From Schizochytrium sp. TIO01 (taxonomy: Eukaryota; Sar; Bigyra; Thraustochytrida; Thraustochytriidae), in assembly GCA_004764695.1 (NCBI GenBank), contig SMSO01000007.1, forward strand, positions 770,001 through 834,000: 64,000 nucleotides of DNA, given 5' to 3'. The notes beneath the pieces were generated by a model. That model searched no databases. It saw only the letters and a program-made list of their open reading frames with translations, and was not told the DNA's origin. Below are positions 11,237 to 22,956 of this stretch, one piece after another. The translations under genes and the position numbers were made by a program. Position 1 is the first letter of the stretch. Each line of letters begins with the position of its first letter.

Positions 11237-12158
11237 CCGCGAGGGAGGCTATCCAGGTGGCACCAGGACCATCACCCGCGCTGCCAGACCCTCTCGCCGT
11301 CCCTAACGGCTACAGAGAAGCCCGCGGCCGCCGGCCCTAAGCCCTGCTCGTGTATGCGGCGGGATCCTCCCATTCTCGGCCACGATTCGCAGCTCTTGAC
11401 AACAGTTTTCGGTGTCTGAAAATCTGAGAACCTGAGAATCTGAGAATCTAAGAAACTGAGAATCTGAGAATCTGAGAATCAATCAATCGATCAATCTTTT
11501 TCTTCGCAATCACATGCATCCTAGGAGTCAAACAGCGGACGCTAGGACTCCCACGCGGCGACAGTGCCATACTATCGTTGTAGTAACATCTCCGTCGCAA
11601 CAAACAACAGTTCTGAGTAGAGGTTTCAAGTAGCTAGCCACTAGTGACACAACCTCCGCCTAAGTGGTCTGAATGCCATAGCAGTGCGGCTAAGCGGCCA
11701 TTAAGAGGTCCACGGTGCCACTATTAAACTCATATTAGTAAATAGTAGTGATGGTTAGGCCGCGGGGTGGTGGAGATAACAACGGGCCAGGAGCACGGCG
11801 GTGCCTGCTGCGGAAGAGGAAGCAGAAACCAACATGAATGAAAAATGAGCAAGTTAACGGCAAAGAGAATGGGACTCGAGAAGAGATGAGAATAGCACAG
11901 AATATGGGAATTCGAGGTGAATGGATATGAATATGTGGAGAGGGCAAAAGCCGCCGTTCGGAGGGACTGACTGCTTAAGTCTGCGGGCACCAGTATCGTC
12001 CCCTCGTGAGACATGAATTTCCGCAGGCGGCATGGATGCAGTTATACATTCGTTGACTTGTTCATTGATTGATTGACTGACTTTGCTTTATATCTTTATA
12101 TCTTTATATCTTTATATCCTTATTGCTTTATTGATTGATGATTGATTGATTGATTGAC

Positions 12159-12195
12159 TTTGCTTTGCTTTGCTTTGCTTTGCTTTGCTTTGCTT
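12159..12195. repeat. (TTTGC)n microsatellite
   Basis: About seven tandem pentanucleotide units, flanked on both sides by TTTATATC-type repeats that also occur near 12085-12120. Confidence 0.9.
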
Positions 12196-13932
12196 CATAT
12201 CTTTATATCTTTATATCTTTATATCCTTATTTCTTTATTTCTTTATTTATCGACTGATTGATTGGCTGACTTACTTGCTAACTCACTCATCCATCCGCTT
12301 GCAGATGGAAGCACTTCTCTATCTCTATTCACCAATCCATGCTCTCGCATTCTGAACGAACTTCTCCTGCTTGTTCTGCTTCTTGCAAACCCCTCCCTCC
12401 CTCCCTACGACACCTCAATAATTCCACTCTGTAACCCCAGGCCTACGCCCTGCCTACCCACTCCTAGCGCCCCTGGAGTGGGCATGGAATGTGGGCCAGC
12501 ATGGGAAAAAAAGGCGCAAAGACGCGCTAGCCCCTCCCAGCTAGGGGAAACGCTAGGGCGGCCCTCTTGCATGTTCTATGAAGGATACGAATGCGAGCGA
12601 GGAGGCGCCCTTAGGCAGCAGTAGCGAAGGGGTAGCGCGTAGGCAGTGCTATGCGCTGCTACCAGTTCAGGCATTGACTGTACACAGTATGGAGTTAGAA
12701 AAAGTTTCATTCATTCATTCATTCAAACAGTGATCGATTGAGTTGAGTAAACTGAGTGAGTGAGTGATTGAGTGATTGAATAAGGATCATATCATATCAT
12801 CAATCGTCGATCATCCTCAGCGGCAGGCAGCGGCAGAGGCAGCTGGAGACGGCTGGAGGCTGGCTACACCGCGGGGGCAGCCGCTGGCGCGCGTCTTGAG
12901 TTTTGACCTCGCTCGAGGCCCGGGACGAGCGGGGCGGTTTTCATCGGCGGCAAGAGAGACCCCGCATCGTCATATCATCATCGAGCGCAGAGACGGCGGC
13001 TCCTGCGTGCTTTGCTTGCTTGCTTGCTTGCTTGCTGGCGGGCTGGCTGGCTTGTCTATCGTCATACAGACGTGGATATCTCGCCAGGTCTCCTGAGGAC
13101 GTGCAGGAGGCGCGGCCCAGCTGCCGTGGCAGAGAGGAGGGTCCCAGGGAGCTCGCGTCGCCGGAGAAGCCTGCCTGCGACTCCTTCTTTCTTCGCAGAG
13201 CTTTCGTTTGTTATTTCTTTCTTTCTTTCTTTTCGTCTCCTGTTAGATAGAGACTGATAGAGTGGTAGGCAAATCGCTAGTTAGCTAGCTAGCTGCCTAT
13301 ATAGCAGCTGTATAGCTAGCTAGTTAGCGGCATTCGCAGAAGAGAGACTAGGTAGATCATAATAGCTTTGGGCAGAGAACGTTTGGCGGACAACTTGGGC
13401 AGTTGACGTCGTGGCGACTGGCGGTGGACTAGACTGAAGTGACTTGTGCGCGGTGTGGGACTCGCTTCATCGAAGCTGGAAAGAAAAAAGGTGGACTCAA
13501 TCAATCAATCAATCAATCAATCAAGATTGCTTTGGTTGTATCGTTTTCGTTATCGTTTTTTGTTTGTTTGTTTGTTTTGTTTGATTTTTCCCCTCGTGAG
13601 CCCTTGGAAAGCAAAGCGAAAGGGGCCACGGAGCTGCCACGAGAGCGCCTTGCGTTGTGTACATTTGTGTTTGCCCAATAGCAACCAATCGAGTATTCTT
13701 TAAGGCCCCTTTTAAAAGATTTGGGGCATTGTTGAAATTCGTGACTTGCCAAGAGAAGTTTTGGTAGTAGTGGTATTTAAGCGGTGCACCAAAACGAAGG
13801 TCTCACCATTTCTTTACTAAAGAGTAAAGAAGAAGAGACAACTGCAAAAACAAAAATACAGTCTAGCATTGGAAGAAAATCGCGATTCAAACTGAGCAGC
13901 TGCAGCTTTAACGGCAATAATAAACAAAGACA

Positions 13933-16900
13933 ATGACGTCCAGTAGCGACATGGAGGATGACTCCCGAACTCGAGGTAACAGCAAAGGTGTGGCCACGGA
14001 AGGTAGTAAAAGCTTCAACCAGAATGACGCAAAAGATGCTAGTAATGATGATGATGCCATTATGGAAGATAGCACTAGTGTCGCGATCTCAAAGAATAAA
14101 TCAGATCGAACTTCCTCAGGGAGTAAAAAATCCTCAAACAATCCTCGCCTTTCAACAGCGGGCGGGGAAGGCGAATACGTCCCTTCTTCAGATCTACTCA
14201 AAAGATACAAATTAGAGGATCGTTCAGTTGCCCGGATTCGTAACTTATTGAGCATGATGCTTGGTTGTGAGTTGCACAATGAAGAGGTCGAGCTTGAACG
14301 CATCTGCAAAGCATTAAACCTAGACTGGGCCTACCTTCTCAAGGTTGTCATGGTGTTGGAAGATCTAGGTGTATTTCGTCGTACAAAGGCAATTAGTGGA
14401 CGTTCTTGTTTTGGCGCATTTGACACGGACTTTGAAATCAGTTTCGCGGTGAGGAGTCTCGACGATATGAAACATATCGACACTAGCCTTGCAACTAGAT
14501 TTCTGAATGAGTGTATCAAGCCTGTTCTTCAATTCGATATTGAGACTACTGGATTTTCCTGGATTGCTGCAGAGGCAACTCGTGATACCAAGCCAGACCA
14601 TAATGGTAGGTTGTGGTTTCGGTCCCCTGTTCAGCTTACAATTGATGGTTTCAAACGAATTCTTGAAAACGATATCAAACAAGCAAAACAAGCGGCTTTG
14701 CAAGTCTTTGCAGAGAAAAAGGGCTCCACAGCCTCATGTACCGTAGAAGATACTGTAGGTTTTGTTCGAACTGAGGCAACAATGGGAGCCAAAGTTGTTA
14801 TTACGAAGAAAGAGAGTTTGGACCTTGAGGTGTCGATTCAAGGCGCTCGCAAATCGAAGACTCTGAAAACTTTTGAAGACGGAGTCGCCCAACTTCGGCT
14901 CATGGAGAACCGTCTTGATGAACTTATCAAACAACAACGCGCAGATCTTGCAGATACTTTTGCTAAAAATGCCGACGACCTCTATGTCACTCCACGGGAA
15001 ATCGCAGCTCCGCTTGTGGCACCTGGTTCGTCTACTTTTGTACTTAACGGAAGTAATGAGACGCAAATCTCTGTCCCTCATCCTTATGATGGTATCGCTC
15101 GAGGCCAGGTTGACCCTCGTACGGGAGATCTACTTGCACGTTATCAAATTTACTTGCACGATACCAAGGGGGCCTTGCAGGCATTTTTGTTGGCTCCACC
15201 TCCGCCAGACTCCGAGGCTGGCGATGATGGAACAACTGGACTATCTGAAGCAGAAGAGGGAGTAGATGCTGTGTCTGACGACGGCTCATTCTCACTTGAT
15301 TCCTCTCACCAACGCCAAGAGAAACAACGCAAACGGAGACAGCGTCGCCTTATTCACAAGCTTCAATGGGAGGGACATGTGGCTGCAGCACGCAACTGTC
15401 AGTTCGGTCCTCCACACGATCGCACTGGCCGTCTTGGTGGCCTCCTTGGTGAACGTGCATTTGCATTCGCAACTTCTCTGGATCTTACCAGTCAGCGCCG
15501 CAGGGAGCGGCTTGCTTTAGAGAATATGCGCACTCGTGCTAACAAGAGAGTCAGACCCCAGGACCCAGAGTTTGAGAACTTTGAACCTTCAGCAAACGGT
15601 AAGCTTGATCTAGATACAGGTAACCTGCCCGCAAAATTTGTGCGATCTTGGCGCCCAGATATGCGGAACTATCGCCGCATGGGTCACCTCAAGGGCGTGG
15701 TCAGATACAATACAAGCTCAGGTACATTCAAACCCGCTTTTGATCCACGGGACGCGGAGAATATGAGCTTGCGGCGTGATGTACGTCTTGACATCGCTGA
15801 AGCAGAACGTAGACGCAACGGAGAGGACATTAATGACGAGGCCGATGCGGGGGCAGTTGAAGATGCGCTCGGTTATTCTAGAGCAGAGGAGGATCTTGGC
15901 CCTCGGTTCATTCGCTACTTTGACTCAAGGAAGTGCAGGTCGTATTATTATGATCGTGCATCGGGGGACGTTCAGTGGTATGTGCCTGCCGAATCTATTG
16001 CCGCGGGTGAAGTCCACGATAGTGAGCAGTTCAAGATTGCAAGCACGCAAGCTGCCATGGATTCTCCTGAAGATATCATTGAAGAAGATTCACCTTTCGA
16101 TCTTATCCAAGAACAAGAGAATAACATCATTAGTGCCGCAACTGAGGCGAATGTGAATGCTAGCTTAGAGCAGCCAGGCGTAGATGCAGCCGTTGCAGTG
16201 GCTGCAGCTGTAGCTGCTCCTAAGGCCGCCGCTGCCGCAGCTGCTGCTGCTGCTGCCGCCACTGCAGTTGTGGCGAACGCAGCAGATATTGTACCTGAAA
16301 CCCCATCTGAGGAAGTAAAAGACGCAGCAGCGCAAGCGGCTGCATTGGCTGTTGCTACTGCTGCTAGCGTTCCCGGAGCTGCGGCATCTCCTCTTGCCCA
16401 AGCTGCAGTCATGGATCAAGCTCGTCAGAGCAATGGATCTGATGGCAATGGTGCCGCCTCGAGTACTACAACCAACATCGGTTCTCGTGAAACCCCACTG
16501 GTACTTTCATTGCCTGCTGCTTTAGCGTTATCAGAGGCGGGTCAGCTTCCACTGATCCCTGAATTTCAGAAGGACTTGGAGACACGTCTCGCCGAGTTCC
16601 AGCCTTTGCTGACTCCCGAGCAATTCCAACTGTTCCGCCAGCAGTATCACCAGGAACTGCACGCACATCAGCTTAACCTGATACGTGGCAATGAGGTAGA
16701 GCGATATAGAATCTTAGATCAGCTAAGCACAGACCATGCGGAACATATTAAGCTTCAGCTTCAAAAGCTTCAAAGCCAACAACAATTACCAGAGTTTCAA
16801 CAGAAATCAAGTTTACTTGAAGAGCCAAACAAATCAAGTCCTAAACCTAACGCAAAACAGCCTAACCTTGAGGAAGCTAAACGTTCTCGCTCTCAAGAAG

Positions 16901-18725
16901 CATCGACAAATAAGGGAGGCAAACCTGCGAAGCAACGCAAAACATCACCTGCGTCAGCCGGACCACAAGCGGATAAGAAACGCGGGTCTCCTTCTCCAGG
17001 TCTATCCACCACTGGAAGCAGTAACTCTGCCATGCCGACTCCTGCTGGCAATGCTGTTGCTGCTACTTCAACCACAAACTCAGCAGATAAGTCAGTTCGA
17101 TCTACTCCAGCAAAGGCTGAATTTCCTCAACAGAATCAGCAACCCCACTCACAACAGCAGAAAGCCCAAGGCTCAAAGTCTGACAGTGATGGCTCATTAG
17201 AACAGCAGCAGCAACAACAACAACACCAAATGCAGCTTTTCCGCCAGCAACAGCAGCAACAGCAGCAGCAACAGCTTGAAATGGAGCTCAAAAGGCTGCC
17301 ACCAGAGCACCTCATGGCTTTGCAGCGTCAAATCGAAGAAGGCAGTATCACAATGGAGCAACTTGCAAGTTTGCCACCCGGTACCAGCGAGATGATCTTA
17401 CAGCAGCTCTTGGAACACCAAGTCCAAACAAACTCTTTGCCCGCAAATGATGGTGTTAATGTTCCTGACTCACAAATTGGTGTGGTATCTCCTTTTGCGA
17501 TCTTCTGTCGGCACAAAGGTACAGACCCAACGTCGCAAAGGGGCACTGCCCAGGAGCGCGCTGCTGTTTTTTCTGCACTGCGATACGAATGGCAAAACCT
17601 GACAGACGCCAACAAGGCTGTATTTCGAATGGCCGCCGCGATGATTGGCCCGGAAGTACCCGGTGCATTGCAGCCACAAAACCCTGCGGATACGGATTCG
17701 TTGAGGCACTCTGGCATGGACCCTCGCGGCCTGAACTTCTTGCAGCAGCAACAACGCCAAGCATCAGCCGAAAGTAGCAGCAAGAAGAGTGATCGTGATT
17801 CCACATCGCAGTTTCGTCAACAACAGCAGCAACAGGACCACCTGCGGCGGCAAGCAAGCTCTTCATCTACGTCCAACCAGCAACAGCAACAACCGAGTTC
17901 ACAATCTCAGATCCAGTCTGTGCAGCAGCAGCAACATGAGTTGGTCATGCGCTTGCAGCAACAACAACAGGCTTTGCAAAACGCAGGTACACGAGCTGAG
18001 CAACAGCAATTACAACAGCAGCACAAAGAACTCCAAAATAACTTGCGTGTGCTTTTGGAATCACAAGTTTCTCAAGGCCAAACGGAGGAAGCACAACAAA
18101 CAATGCAGATGTTATTGATGTATCAATATCTAGAAGAACAGCAACAACTCCGAGAGGAAGAGGAAATGCGGATGCGCCGCCAACAGCAGCAGCAGCAGCA
18201 GCAGCAGCAATCTCGGCAGAATCCGTCGAAGCAAAACTTTATGCAGCCAAATGTTGGTAACAGAGGTGCTGATATGAATTTACAAGCATTGCAGCAGCAG
18301 CAGCAACAGCAGCTGCAGCAGCAACCCGAAGACATGTTTGATGCTGAAATAAATCAGATTGCACAACAACTTGGAGTTCCTGTGGAAAGGATCAAAGAAG
18401 AGATTCGCCGGCATCAACAACAGCAGCAGCAGCAACAACAACAACAACAACAACAACAACAGCTGGCTCACCAAGGCGGAAACATAGGAGGAGGGATGGG
18501 AGTAGCGTTTGGTCAAAATCAGCAGCAACAGCAAATGCCTTTGCAAAGTATGGATGGTAACCAAATGAACCAACTGAGCTTATCCGACCAAGCATCTGCT
18601 ATGTTGCAGCATAACATTGCAGAATATATTCCGGACTTCCACAAGCTCCCTCCTCAGGCACAACGTCAGTTGCAAGAAAGCCTTCATGAAACGCTCTTAC
18701 AAAATATGATGGAAGAACAACAAAA

Positions 18726-18756
<31 letters not shown>

Positions 18757-18765
18757 CAACAACAA

Positions 18766-18807
<42 letters not shown>

Positions 18808-19062
18808 CAACAATTGCAGATGGCACAACAACGAATGAACCCTGTTGCAGCCCCTGATGAAGACAATCAGTTGGATGCTCTCAATTTCCTTCACCAAGTA
18901 AAGGCAACATTCAGAGACCAGCAGGACACGTACCACAATTTCTTGAGCCTCATGGACAAGTTCAAGCTTGGAGAAATGAACTCTGAGCAGATCATTGCCC
19001 AAGTGGGCCGTCTTTTCCACGAGTACCCTGAACTTTTAAAATGCTTTCGACAGTTCGTGTAG
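13933..19062 (+). CDS. Gln-rich nuclear protein with WW-like, HMG-like and C-terminal Sin3-type PAH domains
   Basis: A single 1709-codon exon. The N-terminus (1-85) is acidic/Ser-rich. Residues about 95-170 look like a winged-helix fold (SVARIRNLLSMMLGCE, then ALNLDWAYLLKVVMVLEDLG). About 655-685 is WW-like: YYYDRASGDVQWYVP keeps the second Trp and Pro, but the first Trp is replaced. An Ala-rich stretch follows near 750-800. About 1186-1240 (SPFAIFCRHKG, then LRYEWQNLTDANKAVF) resembles an HMG box. Several long pure Gln tracts fill 1090-1640. Residues 1649-1709 form a clear paired amphipathic helix (FLHQVKATFRDQQDTYHNFL, then LFHEYPELLKCFRQFV), the Sin3 module that binds repressor peptides. 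I infer a transcriptional co-regulator. It is not Sin3 itself, which has several PAH repeats and an HDAC-interaction region. Gln codons mix CAG and CAA. Confidence 0.85.
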
Positions 19063-19441
19063 ATAAAGATTTGTTCAGCAAGATGCACGAAGAATGCCCC
19101 CTTCACACCTCTGTGAATACTTCTTCAAAAGCAAACTTCAACCTACTTTTTATTCAATTATTTCTCCTTCATGAGATACACTACTAAAACTAGCCAAACG
19201 ATTATTTTCTCATACACCGCTGTTCTAGCTGTTCAATCGTTACAATACTTTTATAATGGATTTACACTCAATATAAGTACAGACTATATTCTTCAAAAGC
19301 ACGTAGTTGTAAACGTGACGAATGACCGAAAAGTACAAACAGATTCGAAAAAATATATAAGCACAAATGATGAATTTATTAGGCAGGGTTTTTTGAGCAC
19401 GATTTATACAGAAGGAGTGAAGGAGGTTGGCATGCATCTGC

Positions 19442-20482
19442 TTATAATCTTTCATTGTATCGACGAAGTCGAGTTGATTGCCAAAGACATAAAGACCATA
19501 GCAATACAATTCCTTGAAATGCAATACATATACTTGCTGTTACAAGAGCAAAAGTGAATCGAGGAACCCAATTACGAATCAGCAGTACTGATATCAATCC
19601 AATAAAGCCTGAACCCGGAATACCAACCAGGAGGACAGTGGTAAAAAGGACGTGTATAAGAAAAAAGATATCGAATCGTGTCCAAGCAGCTTCAGCCTCA
19701 TACTTGAGGTTAATGTAAAGCTGCCTTGTCCACAAAAACCATCCTACATATGAACTCACAACTAAATAACCAATCGACCACATCCAGGCAGAAAATGCAG
19801 GAATGCTTTCACGGCTATTGCCCGAGGTTGGCGCCGGGCCTAAGACCAATATACCTAAAAGTATGCAGTTTATCAGTAAACTAAGCACGTGCAACCAATG
19901 AATGTAAAAGGCCTGACGAACCAAGGAAGCCTCTTTCTGCAAAAGATTCTTATGTAGAGTTCGGAACATTCGCCATTCGGCAACACATAGAATGAGACTC
20001 AAGCAGCCATTCAGTGAGAAGAAGCTGTGGCTACCTGGAGCTGACGATTGGGTGTCCGTTTTATAGTCCTGAGACGCTCTTGACCTTGATTGCCTAGGAG
20101 GGTACGGCATAGAAGGGTACGGTGAGAAAGGATCGGGCGCATCTTGGCTACTACCAATGCTTACTCGGGGGCTGGGCGTATCATGAGAATACTCGTCGTC
20201 CAGGAGGCCTATAGTGTCTTCTCCATAAACAGAACTCAAGTGATACGGACTGAAATTAAAGATATTAGGAGCATTCTCAACCGCGGTCGCGTCCGAAGCG
20301 AAAGCAGCTGCATAAGGGTTATTCGGCACAGAAGAGTCCTTGTCGTCCCAGACACCAGAAAACGCAGACGCTGCAGCTGAGTTGATCTGGTCCTCAACAG
20401 TCTTGCGAACCTTTGCCTTCACGGCACTATGAACGAAGTCCTCGACAACCTTTTCACCTCTTGCTGCGATGGACGTCGCCAT
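19442..20482 (-). CDS. Secretory carrier membrane protein (SCAMP) family
   Basis: SCAMPs are four-pass proteins of secretory and endocytic vesicles. This 346-aa ORF has a polar N-terminal half with NPYAAAF, resembling the NPF endocytic motifs of the family, and a Pro/Ser-rich stretch. Four hydrophobic segments follow at roughly 190-215, 232-255, 270-300 and 306-335. Between the second and third lies GWFLWTRQLYINLK, matching the conserved SCAMP loop (CWYRPLYGAFR type). Then RFDIFFLIHVLFTTVLL fits the third membrane segment. The N-terminal residues 1-60 are helical and charged. The ATG at 20482 is well placed. Similarity to animal and plant SCAMPs is moderate, so the name is given at family level. 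Confidence 0.75.
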   Translation of the reverse strand: MATSIAARGEKVVEDFVHSAVKAKVRKTVEDQINSAAASAFSGVWDDKDSSVPNNPYAAAFASDATAVENAPNIFNFSPYHLSSVYGEDTIGLLDDEYSHDTPSPRVSIGSSQDAPDPFSPYPSMPYPPRQSRSRASQDYKTDTQSSAPGSHSFFSLNGCLSLILCVAEWRMFRTLHKNLLQKEASLVRQAFYIHWLHVLSLLINCILLGILVLGPAPTSGNSRESIPAFSAWMWSIGYLVVSSYVGWFLWTRQLYINLKYEAEAAWTRFDIFFLIHVLFTTVLLVGIPGSGFIGLISVLLIRNWVPRFTFALVTASICIAFQGIVLLWSLCLWQSTRLRRYNERL

Positions 20483-21690
20483 CGGGAGGTTGAGGTCTCA
20501 GAAAAGCGAGGGGAAGCCAAGATGGCAATCGAACAAAAGGAAAGACAAAGCAAACAGTAACTGGAACTTGACGATGAAAAAACCTTCACACTATTCGCTG
20601 TTCCCAATGAAATGCCCCAGAGTTGACGCAAAGGTCAAGGGGAATGGCTCTGCTATTTGGGCTTCTCAGCGCGCTACAAAAGCGAGACTGTTTTGTCGTA
20701 GATAAATGCGAATATATTTTTATTTGATTTTTTAAAATTAAAATATATAATTTAATAACACATTTATTTAATTTAATTATAAAAAACACAAACAAACGAA
20801 CAAACAACCAAACAACCAACCAAACAACAACAACAACAACAAACAACAAACAATCAAACAACCAAACAATCAAACAACCAAGCCTACACACAAAAAAAAA
20901 TTTAGAAAATAACTTAGAGATGACTGACTACTTGCATATATAGGTATTGTAGCTTCAGAAGCTAAGCTCGCTGGAGTTGTTCTCTCTAGGTGTGATCTTT
21001 CAAAGGGCCAATAAAGTCCCTTGGTAGGTTTGTTTGTAAAACATTACAATGTGATCTCTTGTGACGAATTTTTAGTTACGCAGTATCGAGTAAGCACTTG
21101 TGCAAGGTATTATGTGAATGGATAGGCAGACTTTCTCATCTAACTTAAGAATTGCTGACGAGATATCGTTGGGCAGTTGTTGAAGCATTGTCTTAAACTC
21201 GTTTCGTTCCTGTGAGTACCACAGGGTGTGACCATAAAAAATAGAGTTTTCGTTTGTGCTGCATTTGTGGAGTTACAGGGTAGACATGTGGTACTTGATT
21301 TCTGACTTCGCGCCAACAAGATATCTATCACTAGAAACAAAAACAAAAACAAACTGATATACATGATGCTATACTATCTGGAGATGCAAAGATTGATGCT
21401 CTTGTTTTTTTTTTGAAGCCCAAATCAGACACTTTTGATTTCGTTTTAGGAAATTGCTTATGGCTTAAACTAAGAGTCAAACGAATAAAAAAAGAGCTAG
21501 TGGCTCTCATTATACACCGAACACAGGAAATGACATGGATTAACAATTATGATTTTCTAACACTACATCAAGCAATAAGAAAGTCCGCTTTGAGACATCA
21601 CTGGCAGCTGCAAAAGTTTCAGCAGGTAGTAGTCATGTCTCAATATATACCACAAAGGGCAAGGCGAGGATATAGCAGATTGCTTTTAAT
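20483..21690. other. Spacer between SCAMP and SET genes
   Basis: No supported gene. It contains an AAC/AACC-type simple repeat at 20787-20880. Both neighbours are on the minus strand, so this holds the SCAMP promoter and the 3' end of the SET-domain gene. Confidence 0.6.
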
Positions 21691-22956
21691 CTATTCTACA
21701 GAAGTTTCCCTCTCGTCACCGACAAGTGCTTTGAGGCGTTGCACGGCGCCCATGAGAGACTCAAGGCACCTTCTTTCTGAAGTAAGGAAACTTAAAGCAA
21801 GACGCACCCGTTCTGGATGAATGTTCTGGCAAATCTCAGAAGGAAGTTGTCGAGCATTAATCTGTTCCCCCAGCTCTTTCTCGAGATGATTCAAGGCAGT
21901 CATCTCGGAAGCGACACTTCCGTATGGGCTGCCAACCTCACAAACAAAAGTCCAATCCTCGTCATCTTGAGACATGTTCTGGTAGGGTTGGGACGTCTCC
22001 GAAAACGTTTTGGACTGTGGAGTGGCCTCGCGCGCGGCGTCCAAGAGGCCATGCGGAAAGATGAAAAAGTCTGGTGTTCCGCAGCGCACCTTGAACGTAT
22101 CTTCCCAGAGAGTCACGTAAGCCACATCCTCGGGCCCTGTTGCGCCAACGAATCCATAGTGCAACAGAAGTTCTACATTTGATTTTGCACCGTAGTTAAT
22201 GTATACTGGCGCGCCAGCCTCTACATGCCGCCCTGCACACAGGACTACGTGACCTTCTTTCGATGTCTTGAGCTCATGTAATTGGCCCGTACGGTGATTA
22301 AGCGAGTCCAAATACGGTGTCATTGCTGAGGTTTCCGCCCGTTGTCCATTAGAATTTAAAGGTACGCGGAGCGCTCGGCTCCAAAACATAGCAGCAGCCC
22401 ACATGGTTGTTTGGATAGGGATCCCTAGCTCCTCCAGCGCCCTTTGAGCCCACATCATTCGTTCGTGCTGCTCCTTAAGGGCTCTTTTAGCAACCTCATT
22501 GTCAGGAAGGAGAGCTTTGAGCTCTTCTGATGACCACGTGCTCGCAGCGTGGACTTCAGTATCGCTTGGGAGGGCTTCAATGTAGGCCGTACGGGGTCCC
22601 GCATGAGAGTGAAGTGCTAGGACCAAAATACAGGGCCACGCCTCCTCCTCAACTGCAGCGTAGAAGTTACCTGGTCTTGTGAGCTTATATTTTTTCAAAA
22701 ATGGTGCCAATCGAGGATCCTTGGAGGCGGCAGTGGCATCCAAGAGCAATTTTGCGGGCACTGTGAGAATGGCTTGCCCAGGCTCTATGTCTTTCAAGGC
22801 CACTGCGCCATTACCTTCACAGGCATCTCCAGAAAGACCAAGACGAATTCTGTCACATCCGTGGCCTCCGTTCTCGGAAATCCATGATTCGAGGGCTTTG
22901 AGAGTGCAGTGCGAAGCGCCGTTATCTGTATTTGTAGACATGACCATGGCTGCCAT
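21691..22956 (-). CDS. SET-domain protein lysine/histidine methyltransferase (SETD3/Rubisco-LSMT type)
   Basis: 421 aa. This class has a SET domain split by an insert and a C-terminal substrate-binding helical domain; members methylate lysine in ribosomal proteins or elongation factors, or histidine in actin. Residues about 30-75 hold the first SET strands (GNGAVALKDIEPGQAILTVP). The insert follows (about 85-200). YLDSLNHR matches the conserved D-x-x-NH motif that binds the methyl donor. APVYINYGAKSNVELLLHYG carries the catalytic NYG and the typical end of the SET domain. The C-terminal about 120 residues are helical. The substrate cannot be told from sequence. Single exon, ATG at 22956. Confidence 0.85.
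   Translation of the reverse strand: MAAMVMSTNTDNGASHCTLKALESWISENGGHGCDRIRLGLSGDACEGNGAVALKDIEPGQAILTVPAKLLLDATAASKDPRLAPFLKKYKLTRPGNFYAAVEEEAWPCILVLALHSHAGPRTAYIEALPSDTEVHAASTWSSEELKALLPDNEVAKRALKEQHERMMWAQRALEELGIPIQTTMWAAAMFWSRALRVPLNSNGQRAETSAMTPYLDSLNHRTGQLHELKTSKEGHVVLCAGRHVEAGAPVYINYGAKSNVELLLHYGFVGATGPEDVAYVTLWEDTFKVRCGTPDFFIFPHGLLDAAREATPQSKTFSETSQPYQNMSQDDEDWTFVCEVGSPYGSVASEMTALNHLEKELGEQINARQLPSEICQNIHPERVRLALSFLTSERRCLESLMGAVQRLKALVGDERETSVE

Larger units (their letters stand above)
10400..13932. other. Gene-free spacer and upstream region of the Gln-rich gene
   Basis: No supported gene. It contains a 22-bp perfect palindrome at 11215-11236, GAATCTGA-type repeats at 11415-11490, TTTGC and TTTATATC arrays at 12080-12245, CTTG at 13012-13036, TAGC-type inverted repeats at 13275-13330 and CAAT at 13498-13525. 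The last 100-200 bases are probably the 5' leader of the gene at 13933. Confidence 0.65.

Noticed and set aside
18123-18866. Long minus-strand frames rich in Leu, Val/Ala or Cys
   Set aside because: They are complements of the CAG/CAA Gln tracts of the 13933-19062 gene.
19171-19557. Plus-strand 128-codon frame
   Set aside because: Overlaps the 3' end of the SCAMP gene on the other strand, and no family resemblance is seen.
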